From the NCBI RefSeq assembly GCF_000189635.1, contig NW_002476534.1, positions 372,001-436,000 on the forward strand: a stretch of 64,000 nt of DNA. The letters are read 5' to 3'. The notes beneath the pieces are model-generated. The model searched no databases and was not told the origin of the DNA. It saw only the letters and a list, made by a program, of their open reading frames with translations. Shown in pieces: positions 49,286-61,554 of this stretch; position 1 is the first letter of the stretch, and each line of letters opens with the position of its first letter. The translations under genes were made by a program, and so were the position numbers. The DNA is from Tetrahymena thermophila SB210. Lineage: Eukaryota > Ciliophora > Oligohymenophorea > Hymenostomatida > Tetrahymenidae.

Positions 49286-50275
49286 ATGCAAGTTAAAATT
49301 AGGAAACCATTAAAAATATTTGGTAAAACTTTCTGTATTGTCAGTGTCCTCAACGGAGTTTGTGGAATTGTAGTTTCTTCTGTGGCAAAGAGTTATGAAG
49401 ACTCACTACTGGTGGACGAAAGTCTTAAGAGCTATAAAGCGTTTATCCCTAATTTGTTCTACTTTTTAGCCTCTGTATTCATATTTACTGGAATACTGGG
49501 AATTATGGTTTATTCTAAAATGATTAAGCCTTTCATAATAGCATTTTAAATAATAAATTTTGTTCTCTGTATTAGCTTCTTAGTTATCTTTATTTTGTTT
49601 CTCAATAAGTATAATTTTATTCAAGCACAATTGTAATACTCTAATTGCTAAACTGGTATTTTAAAAGAAGTTAATACAATTTTTAACAAGGCGAAATAAA
49701 TTTGGTGTAAAGATGGTGCGTCAGAATATGAATCATGCCCTTGTTCAATCTATAATTTTTCTAGCTGGAATCAGCAATAATAAATTTTACTTTTAAAGAA
49801 ATATGGTTAAATAAAGCCAAATGGAAATAAAAATTTGTAAAATTGCTATAATATTTAAAGTGTAATTCCTAACTTATCAGAATATCTTTAATTGCTAAAA
49901 TCAATAGAATCTACTTATAATTGCAATGGAATTTGTGATCCAGGTGATCTTTTATATTACTTTACTAATGTTAATTAAGTACCACCTTAGCAAAATTCTT
50001 GTTTCGAATCAATAATTGTAAATATCTTAGAGTGGATCCTCATAATCCTAACATATTCAGCGATATCCTTCTCAATTAATATAATTAATATTCTCATATG
50101 TAAATTCTTTAAATTCTATTTTAAAATATTTTTAACTTTTCTTAACATAGACAATCTAAATAAATTCTTCAGACTTAACCTTTACTAAAATGCCACTGTT
50201 CTGTCTGACGCAGAATTGTAAAACATAAGAAATTAGTAACGAATTGAAAACTTCACTCTTAACAAGCTAGTATGA
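49286..50275 (+). CDS. Tetraspanin-like membrane protein 3 of 4
   Basis: Exons 49286-50099 (814 nt) and 50151-50275; 51-nt phase-1 intron; 312 aa. Membrane segments near residues 12-32, 55-77, 83-105 and 246-270. The large loop shows CPCSIYNFSSWN, then YNCNGICDPGDLLYYFTNVN and a final CFE, matching genes 1 and 4 in order and spacing. The intron lies directly after the fourth membrane segment, as in the sister genes. It is a multiple of three without TGA, so read-through translation would still give an open frame; the shared position argues that it is spliced. Tail about 40 residues. Confidence 0.78.
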
Positions 50276-51628
50276 AATAATTAATTACTACTCCATACAA
50301 CTCATTTCAAAAAAATAATAAACCTTTAAAAAATTTAAAAAAACTAAATTATAATTTATTCATTATTCATAATAAATATTAAATTAAACTTAATTATTTG
50401 TATTTCAAGTAGAAATATATTTAGTGTTTTTCAATTAATATATAAAATTAATCCAAAATTCAAAAACAAACTTAACTTTCAATTAAAATAGTTAAAAAAA
50501 AATATGCGAATTTTTAATTACACTTGATAAATTTTTTGGAGTTATCAAATAAGATATATAATTCAAATTAAAATCTTTTATGGATTCAATAAATTTGTAA
50601 AATAATTTAACTAAAATAATATTTAAAATTAATACAATTATTTATTTATTTTAATTTAAATTTTTGATGATAATTTACCTTATATAAAATTTTTAACATC
50701 AATTATTTATTTAAAATGAGCTTGATCATGAAAATAAAAAAGTGAACTCTCCAGAATAGGAGATGTAAACTGTATTTATAAAGAAAAACATTTAAAAAAG
50801 TCTACAAAAAAATGATATTTAGCTAGTTTTTAACAATAATTATATCAGAAGAGGCGTGGACATATGTGACATATATTTTATATATTTATTAGTAAATAAT
50901 TATTTTTATTCTTTTTTTTAATTTTCAATAAGCTATTATAAAATGATTTAAATTAAATTTGATTTCTTATCAAAAAGAAAAGATTAGATAATAATCTCCT
51001 TATTGCTTTTTCTTAAAAATTAATATTGATTTTTATTATAAATGCTTATAAGTAACAACAAAAATAAAATTGAAGTCTTGGGTTTTTCTATTTCTCGCAA
51101 AAATTTAATTTGTAAAATAGAAAGTAAAATCATAAGGACAATTAATTCTAATAAACGATTTTTAAACCTGAGTTTTTATTAATACTAAATGTAAAATACT
51201 GTGCAAATCGTTTAACATTTTACTGGGGAATTTGTTTTTTTATTTTAATACTTAATTGTACTAAAAATAGCAAACATTAAACATTTTAAAATAGGTAAAT
51301 GAATGTTATTTGAATTTAACGTTCTTTAATTGTAAATTTTGCAATTAAAATAGTTTAAATATTAGATAATATATTATAAGTGTAAATATATCTTTAATCT
51401 TAAGTGTAGATACTCAATAAAAACATACAGCTTTTAATAAATTCAATTAGCTGGATAATAACTTTTTAAATAATTTCAACTTATCTATTTTAACTTGTTT
51501 CAGTTAAATATTTTAAAAAGGAATAATTTACAATTAATTTTTTAAATATTAAATAAAAAAATTAAGATTTAAAAAAACATAAAATTAGAAATAACTGGAA
51601 ACACTAAATTCTAAATATTCTTCATAAA
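50276..51628. other. Spacer within the tetraspanin-like array
   Basis: About 1.35 kb of AT-rich DNA. No gene or RNA recognised. Confidence 0.5.
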
Positions 51629-52580
51629 ATGGGTTTTTGCTCTTTTGTAGTTAGATTTTATTTGATAATTGGAGCTATTATAAATTGTGTTATTGGAGTG
51701 GCCTGCTTTTTAATTGGTAGTAATATTAAAAATTTTAATAGCGATTTCTTAGTTATAGGAGAATACAAGGATGCTTAACAAGTTGTTGCTATTATCTTGT
51801 ACATTTTTGGCTCTTTGCTGGTGGTTTCAACTTTTTCTGCTATGATTGGATTTTTTTTTGACATAAGATTTCTATAAGTTCTCTTTACCATTTTAAATTT
51901 AATCTTTTTTTTACTCTTCCTAGGTATATTCTTGTTCACTATGTATGCAGATAACTATGTGAGCAAAGAATTATCTGATTAAAATTGTACTACAGGTCCT
52001 CTTAAGGTAGCAAACGATGTTTTCGATACAGCCTAATAATACTGGTGTAAAAATATTGATTTATAGGGATAAACAGTTGGATGTCCTTGCAACATTTAAA
52101 ACAAATCTTAGTGGTCTCCAGCAGATCAAGAAATATTGTCAACTTATAATGGTATATCTTCTACAGGAACAAATAGTGTTGATGATTGCGTTATATTCTA
52201 GCAAGAGTTGAATGGCAATTCTGATGAAGTTCAGTTTTTAAAACTTATTGAAGAAACATTTGAGTGCACAGGAATTTGCAAAGGAGATATTATTTACTAC
52301 TTTTCAGATATTAATAGAGGCCCTACTGACACAACATAAGGATGCTATATATAGATTCGTGATTTTATCTTCCATTGGTTGGGTTTATGCCATATATATT
52401 CAATTATAGCTTTTAGCATAGAATTAGCAAGCACAATATTTAGTAAAATTAGTATAATTTTATTTTACTTAATTTAAATTATATTATTAAAAAATAGCTT
52501 TTATAAATTTTTGGATAGATAAGAGAAACAAACAAAAATACAACAATGCTCAAAGAATACACAATAAAGAGATAGAATGA
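51629..52580 (+). CDS. Tetraspanin-like membrane protein 4 of 4
   Basis: Exons 51629-52442 (814 nt, same length as gene 3) and 52498-52580; 55-nt phase-1 intron; 298 aa. The loop has VGCPCNIQNKSQWSPAD and FECTGICKGDIIYYFSDINR, nearly identical to gene 1 in the second motif. Four membrane segments are present. The short tail reads IDKRNKQKYNNAQRIHNKEI and is basic. An alternative reading through the intron would end at 52604 with a less natural tail. Confidence 0.78.
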
Positions 52581-54833
52581 TATCAATTTTCATATTTGAT
52601 TGACATAAAAATTATTTATTTACACTACCAAAGACTTAATTTTGTTAATTTAAAACAATTTAAGTTAAACCATAATAATAATTATTATTACCTCAGAAAG
52701 AATTGAATGATGATATAAGTTGATAAATTTTTAATAAAACAAAATTTATTATTTAATCAATTATAATTTATTTACATTTTAATCCTTTCAATTTATATTT
52801 ACTTTATATTATTAATAATTAATGTACTTTTATTAAAAGCATAGCATTTTTAAAAATTTAAATTATACTTTTGCATTTTTAGTTTACAAACTAAATTTGT
52901 TAATATAAATCTATATACATAATTATCTATATTATTGGTTGTTTAGCTTTAAAACTAAAATATATGATTAGCTTAGATTTATGTATTCATTTTCAATAAT
53001 AGTAGCAGGCTCTTCAATAGCTAATATTATTTCTGGTAACTTATTTTAATAGCAAATTATTTTACTTAATTCTCTATTTTTAAAAATAAAAATTAGCTTA
53101 TTCATTGACGTGGATGTTAACCCCTAAAGTCCATAATGATTGAAAAATTATTTTTTACCATTGCTTAAATAAATTACTTTAATAAATATATTATACTTAA
53201 TTTTTTAATATATTCTTATGATAAATTTCACACATTTTATCAATTTTTTAAATATTTTGTGATTGCTGTATTTGCATAAATTATAATTAATAAACAAACA
53301 AACAAATTATAAAATAAAGTTTAGTTGAAATATCTATATCTCACATAAACTTTAAAAAACACCATAAGCAATATGGAGCAGTCTTTGTTAAGTTAGTGAA
53401 AATTAAATTGGTTTACTGTTATTCTCTAAAAATACCTCTTATAATATTTATTTAGAAAATTTTGAAGTAAAAAAATATTTATTTTAATTAATTAAAATAT
53501 TAAATTTAGAAAACCATTTTCATATTGGTTATTAAAATAAATATAAAAATAAATTTATTACAAAATAAAATAGATTTCTTTTTTATAAATCTAAATTTAA
53601 AATGAAATAAATAAATATAGCTTTTGAAAAGTAATCTAAAATTTAATCATTAATAATCATTTAAATAATGGAAAAAATATATATTTCTTTTATAATTCTT
53701 CATTATTGCAAAAGCAGAGCTCAGAAATGAAAGTTTTGCTTTATATTTTTTCCTTTTAAATATTTTGATGTGAGTTTTTGAATTTAGTTAATTATAATTA
53801 ATTTAATTTCTTTTGTGTGCTTAAATACTATCTAAATAGTAAAATAGATAGATTATCTGAATATTTATTAACTTCCCAATTACTAAACTAGCTTAAATTG
53901 AATACAATTAGAGGGATTAATTTTATAAATTTATCTTGTATTTAATTATTTATAAGAGTGTATTGTAAATTGCAAAATAATTCTAGATCTACTAATTACC
54001 ATTTCTTTTAATTTACTGAGTAAAAATCATTATAACTTAAAGCGAAAAAAAAAAATTCTGTTTAAAAAGAATAAACTGGAAAATTTATTAAAAGATTTAT
54101 TGAAGTAAGTAATAGTTGTTGTAAAAGCCAATGTATTGTTTTTACGTGTAATTAATGAAAATAAATTCCCAAAAGAAAGAAACAGCGAAATATACTTTTT
54201 TTTGTAAGCGAAAACAGGAGATTCTAATAAAGAATAGATATTATAATCCAAACAAATTATATCAATTATTCATTTTAAGAAGCGAATTTAATTAAAGCTT
54301 TAAACCAGGGTGATTGATTAATTGATTGATTTCTAGTATTTTTGATAATTGGGAGAAGTGTTACTTAAGATAAAATAAATATTAGTAATATTTATAAAAA
54401 TAAGTCTTTAAATATAGCCTAAATATAGTCAACATACAACAAATATATCAAGCAAGCTTACTTTTTAGCAAACTATTAACATAAACTTCAGATCTAACAT
54501 TTAAATTTAAAAATAACTTAAAAATAGCCTAATAATTTTTCATATTTAGCCATACACCGCAACTTATTTAAAATCAAATTTGTTCAAGTTTTCTAAAGTT
54601 CAAGCTAATTAGTGAAGGAAGATACGCGTCTTCAATCATAATTAAATATCTAGCAAAAGTTTCAAAAAAAACAAAGAAATATAAACACACTGGTAGAGCT
54701 TTCTTCAGCAAAAGTTCTTAAATATACAATATAATATTTAGATAGAGCATAAGATATAGAATTTTGAAGTACTCTTAACTAAATACATTTAGGATTGATA
54801 AAAACCAGATAATAAATTTATATTTATGATAAA
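52581..54833. other. AT-rich intergenic region between the array and the GPCR gene
   Basis: About 2.25 kb. A 52-codon open frame at 52981-53139 starts with a hydrophobic stretch (FSIIVAGSSIANIISG) faintly like a first tetraspanin membrane segment, but nothing follows. No other gene is supported. Confidence 0.4.
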
Positions 54834-56030
54834 ATGGACCAATCATTTGGAAATTAAACTCATGGATATGAAGAGAATTTGCTGATTATTGAGATTACTA
54901 CTAATAGCCTCTCTTTGATAGGAAGCACTTTTATTGTTTTAATGTACTTATGTAACAAAGATCTCCACACGTTTGCTTTTAAGCTAGTTTTTTTACTTTC
55001 AATTTCAGATATTATTCTTGGATTTGGAAGAATGTTTAACTTTTAATCTATTATCACTCAAGATTTCACTCCAGAAAATGGAGTTACATGCTAAGTGTAA
55101 AGCTTTTTAGTCACTTTTGGGGGTCTATCTACAATAGTAACTACTATGGCAATAAGCTGGAGTCTGTGTCAAAGTGTTATCTATGGAATAAATAATTTAA
55201 ATGACTACAGTAAATATTATTATATTGCTATATTTTTATTCCCATTAATTATCTCCATCGTACCCTTGGCAACTGGAGATTATGGAGTTTCTGGTATTTC
55301 TTGTTGGATATATGGCCACGATGATAAGCCTTATGGCATTAGAACTATGCTTTGGAGGCTATTCTTATTTTACATACCTCTTTGGCTCTCTGTAATATAT
55401 AATTCCATAAATTATTTCAGGATTAGAAAATTTGTCTACTCCTTATTTGTCGATAACACTGAAGCCTCTAAATAGCACAAACAAATAATTAGAAAGCTTA
55501 CACTATATCCATTGATTATGGTTATTTGTTATTTATTTGCTACAATAAATCGTGTATATCAATTTTTTGAAGAAAATGAGGTTGAAGCTATAGCGTACTT
55601 GCATATATGCTTAGCAGGACTTTAAGGATTTTTCAATTCTTTAGTCTATGGCTTCAATAAGTAAATTAAAAGTAAAATATGTAAATCATGCATAACTTAA
55701 AAGAAAAAATCTAAAGAATAAGAAGAAAAAGATGTAGTTGAATATTCAAGCAAAAGCAGTATTGATGAAAATAGATAGAATGGCTCCAGGTAAGTAACAT
55801 CTAGTATCGAAAGCAGTATCACAGCAGAGGACGAGTTTGGCTCAAGTGTATAAAAAGAGATGAGATAAAACTTAGGCAATGATCTTTACCAATATGACTC
55901 TCACCCTACTTCTAAAATTTATGATAAAGGAATTAATAGGATAGCTCGCTTAAGTGATCTTTCTTCAGTTCATAGCAGTTCTAGTAATAAAAATCCAAGT
56001 GCAAATTCACGTGAAATAAATCTAACTTGA
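54834..56030 (+). CDS. cAMP-receptor-like G-protein-coupled receptor
   Basis: Single exon, 399 codons (398 aa). Seven membrane segments fall in residues about 17-280: SLIGSTFIVLMYLC (TM1), FKLVFLLSISDIILGFGRM (TM2), LVTFGGLSTIVTTMAISWSL (TM3), YYYIAIFLFPLIISIVPLA (TM4), FLFYIPLWLSVIYNSINYF (TM5), LTLYPLIMVICYLFATINR (TM6) and LHICLAGLQGFFNSLVYGF (TM7). The extracellular CWIYG after TM4, the LYPLI of TM6 and the GFFNSLVYG of TM7 are marks of the Dictyostelium-cAMP-receptor-like class. N-terminal Asn-Gln-Thr gives one glycosylation site. The last 115 residues are Ser/Lys/Glu-rich, probably a phosphorylated tail. Ligand unknown. Confidence 0.88.
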
Positions 56031-57039
56031 CAAAATTAACAAAATAATCTAACTACAACAAACAGTAACAATTTTTTAGTAAATGTTTAAAATATAAAAA
56101 ATAAAGATATTAACAATAAATATTAAAATTGTATTAAAAATTACTTTATATTAAATTAAATTAAAATATTATTTGAAAAACATTAGTTTAAATCAAGCAA
56201 TTAATTTATTTATTTACTTTCATTCATTCATCAGTTATGCAAGTAGTGAATATAAAATTATTTATACATATTTTATTGTTAAATTTTTAATATAATTATA
56301 TATATTAATACTAATACATAATAACTTATGAGTATTAAGTAGAATTTAACTATTTAATTTGAAGCCAAAGCTAACGATTTAAAGAATTAACTTACTAGAT
56401 TTTTTATAAATTTTGTTTTCATATTTAAACAGAAAATATTTTTTTTTAAATCTGTCTTTATTTATGCTTATCTGTTATTCAAATATATAATTTTAATATA
56501 AGTCTATTAATTTATAAATATAATTTTTTTTAATTTAAGTAAGTTTGAATTTAATTATATTAAATTGAACATAGGAATTTTGTTTTGAAAGCTAAATTAA
56601 AAAATTTTAAGAATTAAATGACTAGAAATGAGATTTTATAAATTTTATTTATAATTTGTAAAATATTTTTTTATATTTAAATATTCAAATAATTAATTCT
56701 AAGATTTATTGATGTGTTTTTAAACCTTTCTAAAAATAATAAATAATTCAAAGTTTGTTTATTTTCTACTATAAATAATAAATTTATATTTATCCTTATA
56801 AAATAAAGTTTAATTTCTTAAATAAATAAAATTAAAATTTGTATAAGAAATTCTTTTAATATTTCATCAGAAAATGTTAAAGAAGAATATTTATAAAAGT
56901 TATTGTTTTGTCTATCTATCCAAATAAGATTAATATTTAAGAATTAATTGATTCTTTGATCATCAAAAATAGACTTCAAAAAAAAAAAAATTAATAAAAT
57001 TTTTGATAATATTAACTAACTAATAATAGTAATATAAAA
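56031..57039. other. AT-rich spacer; its right part belongs to the LRR-like duplication
   Basis: From about 56690 the sequence matches 59370 onward, the leader of the second LRR-like gene (for example the shared GAAAATGTTAAAGAAGAATA). No gene seen. Confidence 0.5.
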
Positions 57040-59040
57040 ATGTAACAAAGAGCAAAATTGCTGCAAAATAGTCTTTTTAATTTATAAAATGAAGAATTTA
57101 GCAAAGTAGAAAGGCTGATATTGAGCAAAAGGGATTTTAATCTACTGAAAGAAGATATAAAATTTTAAAATATTATCAAATCAGTCGCTCATAGCATCTA
57201 ATATTTACGATTCAAAAGTTTAGAATCATTAAATTCTTTTGCATAAAAAGGATAATTTGATTTAAATGATTTTTAAAATTTGAAAAAGTTGTCAATTAGT
57301 AGCGATTTTAGTGGTATACCTTCTGAAGCAGAGGACAAATTTTTTGATTTAGTATTTTAAGAACTAAATAAACCAAAAAAGCTCTCCAAATTATACATAG
57401 ATTTAGAGTCAAATGAGTTAAAGATCAATTAGATTGATCAATTATCTAAAAATATTGCTTAAATGAAAAACTTGGATTCTTTCAGATTAGAATTAGGTCA
57501 TAACAATATATAAGACGAAGGATGCTATAAAATAACTTAAGCTATATCGAAACTTACTCAATTGAAAGAATTGATATTAGGTTTAGAAAATAATTAATTG
57601 GGAAATGATGGCTTTAAATAGATATTTGAAATGATTTCTCAGCTTTAAAATTTGGAAAGTTTGTAAATAGACTTTTGGGGCAACGGATCAAATGATGATG
57701 CATATGAAGACATTTATGATATTTTAAAAAATTCTAAAGTATGTTAGAGTCTTAAAGAAGTTAGAATGTTTGCTGACACGCCAATGAGAATTTAAAAAAA
57801 TCCCATCAAATTAATTCAATCTTTTAGTTTGTTCACTAACTTAACAAATCTAAGTTTTACAGTAGATTAATATCGTTTCACTGAAGATATTGCTGAAGGA
57901 TTAAACACAATTTTACTTAATAATAGTAAAACACTAAAAACCGTCATAATTGATTTCTTGAAATATTAAGATTATATAATAGAATAAAGTAATAACATCA
58001 AAAGTACTTTTAAAGACATGAACTAAATGATTAAATTGGAAAATATCTTCATCTAGTTTCATTCTAAATAATCATACAGCTCAGCATGCGATTTTTTTGA
58101 GGAAATGAAAAAATGCCCAAATTTATTAAGATTAGCAATCCCTACTTAATTTTCAGAATTATTAAGCTGTTCGCTTAGTTAAACTATTACTTATTTTAAG
58201 AGAGTTTTAGACATTTAGTATTTATTACAATTTGAATATGCTAAATATACTTCAGAATTAGATTTCTTGTGGTACGATTAATTTTTTTAAAAGGAGTGGT
58301 CTTATAGGCACTTCATCGATCCTTTTTTAGTGAATTAAGTTTGTAATACACTAGATGATTTTAAATAAAAGCAAGATTTTCATGAATACATTTAAGAACT
58401 CTCTGAGCAGTATGTTGGTGATGGTGGTTCATATGAAAGTAATAATGAATCTGTAGAAGATGATCAAGAATATGAAGATAGCTAGAATGAAGATTATAGT
58501 GATGAAGAAAATGAAGAAGATGTTCAATTTTTGGATAACGTTTAAGAAAATGATGAAAATAACAATGATGAAGAAGAAAATGAATACGATAATGAAGAGC
58601 AAGCAGATAATGATACAATTATAAAAGAACGAAACTAAAATGAATTAAAAAGCTTTGAAGAATAACAAAAAATGTTGGATAATAAGTTTTAGTATGATAC
58701 TAATTTAAGAAAGCATAAATTGATATCGTATTTAATTGTTTAAAGACATTATAATTTTAAAATGACAGAGTTAATAAGGTTAACAGTCTATAATAAAATG
58801 ATCAAAGACATTATATTATCCTAATTATAATGCCAATCTATTCATATCAATATGAATTTTTTGGATTTACATATGTAATGAAATTCAATAATATTTTATA
58901 TTGTCTGAAAAAAAAATTTATTGGTGCGTTTTTCCATTTTAGAAAACAAATCTTTTTATTTCTGACTTGATTATTTTATTATTTTATAATAAAACATAAA
59001 TAATTTCTCTTGTAAAAAATAATAATTTGAGAAAATATTT
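56690..59040 (+). repeat. Tandem duplication unit 1 (LRR-like gene plus flanks)
   Basis: Direct partner of about 59370-61480. Similarity covers roughly 350 bp of leader, the whole gene and about 150 bp of 3' flank (TTTCTCTTGTAAAAAATAA in both). Edges judged by eye. Confidence 0.8.
57040..58881 (+). CDS. LRR-like protein with acidic insert (tandem copy 1)
   Basis: Single exon, 614 codons (613 aa), with many TAA/TAG Gln codons. Residues about 70-450 contain irregular Leu-rich repeats resembling the ribonuclease-inhibitor type (LKKLSISSDFSGIPSEAED, LEIGLENNQ-style strands such as LKELILGLENNQLGNDG, LESLQIDFWGN). Residues about 465-550 form a very acidic low-complexity segment (58440-58615) that copy 2 lacks almost completely. 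The C-terminal 70 residues (LISYLIVQRHYNFKMTELIR) are again shared. No signal peptide, membrane segment or catalytic motif. Function unknown; protein binding is likely from the repeats. Confidence 0.75.
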
Positions 59041-59660
59041 CTTATTTAAAAAAAAAATAAATCTTCTTTATAAAAGAAATAAAATATTTTTTCTTATTTA
59101 GTAGAGAAGAAAAGTTGCTGCAAAACTTAAGAATTAAAAGAAGTTTATTTTAAATTTAATTATAGCAGGTATTAAAACGTGTAGAATCATTTTATTTAAG
59201 AAAAACATATTCAGTATTAATATTAATCGTTATTATTGAAAAATAAGAGTTTTTAGCATTTTTAAAAAAAATATGAAAAAGAAATTTTATAATTTGAAAA
59301 AAAAGTTTCTGTATTTTTATTAATTTTTGTAAAATATAAGAAATCAAATATAATGAAAATAATTTTATATGTTCAAATAATTAATTCTAAAATTCAAAGT
59401 TTATTTATTTTCTACTTTATTTAATAAATTTATTTATTTTTATCCTTATAAAATAAATTTTAATTTAGAAGTAATTTTAATATTTATTCAGAAAATGTTA
59501 AAGAAGAATATTTAAAAAATGTATTGTTTTATCTATCTATTATAGTAAGAGTAATATTTAATAATAATTCATTTTTAATCATCTAAAAAAGACTACAAAA
59601 AAATAAAAGATTAATAAAAATATTCAATAATATTAACTAACTAATAATAGTAAATATAAA
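58882..59660. other. Spacer between the tandem LRR-like genes
   Basis: 3' UTR of copy 1, then unique AT-rich DNA, then from about 59370 the duplicated leader of copy 2. Confidence 0.5.
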
Positions 59661-61480
59661 ATGTAGCAAAGTGAAAAATTTCTGCAAAATAGTCTTTTAA
59701 AGTTATAAAATGAAGATTATAGCAAAGTAGAAAGGCTGATATTGAGTAAAAGGGATTTTAATCTACTGAAAGAAGATATAAAATTTTAAAATATTATCAA
59801 ATCAGTAGCTCATAGCATCTAATATTTAATATTCAAAAGTTTAGAATCATTAAATTCTTTTGCATAAAAAGGATAATTTGATTTAAATGATTTTTAAAAT
59901 TTGAAAAAGTTGTCAATTATTAGCGATTTTAGTGGGATACCTTCTGAAGCAGAGGACACATTTTTTGATTTAGTATTTTAAAAACTAAATAAACTAAAAA
60001 AGCTCTCCAAATTATACATAGATTTAGAGTCAAATGAGTTAAAGATCAATTAGATTGATCAATTATCTAAAAATATTGCTTAAATGTAAAACTTGGAATC
60101 TTTCAGATTAGAATTAGGTCATAGCAATATATAAGACGAAGGATGCTATAAAATAACTTATGCTATATCGAAACTTACTCAATTGAAAGAATTAGTATTA
60201 GGTTTAGAAAATAATTAATTGGGAAATGATAGCTTTAAATAGATATTTGAAATGATTTCTCAGCTTTAAAATTTGGAAAGTTTGTAAATAGACTTTTGGG
60301 GCAACGAATCAAATGATGATGCGTATGAAGACATTTATGATATTTTAAAAGATTCTAAAGCATGTTAAAGTCTTAAAGAAGTTAGAATATTTGCTGACAC
60401 GCCGAATACAGTTTTAAAATAGCCTATCAAATTAATTAAATCTTTCAGTTTGTTCACTAATTTAACAAAATTAAGTTTTGGAATAAATAAATTTCTTTTC
60501 ACTGAGGAAATTGCAATTGGATTAAACACAATTTTACTTAATAATAGTAAAACATTAAAAACATTAATAATTAATTTCTTGAGATAATAAAATAATTCAG
60601 ATTAAGAATAATAATGTAACAAAATCAAAGATACTTTTAAAGACATGAACTAAATGATTAAATTAGAAAATCTCTTCATCTAGTTTCATTCTAAATAATC
60701 ATACAGCTCAGCATGTGATTTTTTTGAAGAAATGAAAAAATGCCCAAATTTATTAAGATTAGCAATCACTTCTTAATTTTCAGAATTATTAAGCTGTTCG
60801 CTTAGTTAAGCTATTACTTATTTTAAGATAGTTTTAGACATTTAATATTTATTATAATTTGAATATGCTAAATATGATGAATGTGTTACAAAATTAGATT
60901 TATTGTGGTACTCTTAGTTTTTTTAATAGGAGTGGTCTTATAGGTACTTCATCGATCCTTTTTTAGTGAGTTAAGTTTGTTATACACTTGATGATTTTAA
61001 ATAAAAGCAAGATTTTCATCAATGCATTTAAAAACTCTCTGAGCAGTATGTTGGTAATGGAGGTTCATATGAAAGTAATAATGAATCTGTAGAAGCTAAT
61101 GAAGAGAACTTAGATAGCTAAAATAAAGATATGGATAATGAGTTTTAGCATGATACTAATTTAACAAACCATAAATTGATATCGTATTTAATCGTTTAAA
61201 GACATTATAATTTTAAAATGACAGAGTTAATAAGGTTAACAGTCTATAATAAAATGAGCAAGGACATTATATTATCCTAAATTTAATGCCAATCTATTCA
61301 TTTATAGATGAATTTTTTGGATTTACATATATAATGAAATACAATAATATTTTATATTGTTTGAATAAATAATTTGTTGATACTTTTTCCATTTTATAAA
61401 CAAATTTTTTTATTTCTACCTTACTTTTTTTATTATTTTATATAAAAACTTAAATAATTTCTCTTGTAAAAAATAAATTA
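59370..61480 (+). repeat. Tandem duplication unit 2 (LRR-like gene plus flanks)
   Basis: Second copy of unit 56690-59040. The coding parts differ by scattered substitutions, a few small indels and one large indel in the acidic region. Confidence 0.8.
59661..61337 (+). CDS. LRR-like protein without acidic insert (tandem copy 2)
   Basis: Single exon, 559 codons (558 aa). Nearly identical to the gene at 57040 over residues 1-460 and the last 70. It lacks about 55 residues of the Asp/Glu-rich segment (here just EANEENLDSQNKDMDNEF) and has a small insertion near 60585-60620. Both copies start with a Gln codon after Met and share promoter-proximal sequence, so both may be expressed. The intact frame suggests a functional paralogue or a recent duplicate. 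Confidence 0.75.
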
Positions 61481-61554
61481 AAGTAAAAAATGTAAAATTA
61501 AGTAAATGCAAAAAAAATATGTATAATTTTTCGATATTATAGATATATATTTAA

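Noticed and set aside
52981-53139. 52-codon open frame that might be a truncated fifth tetraspanin-like gene.
   Set aside because: Only a dozen hydrophobic residues are vaguely similar, and no loop motif or further segment follows.
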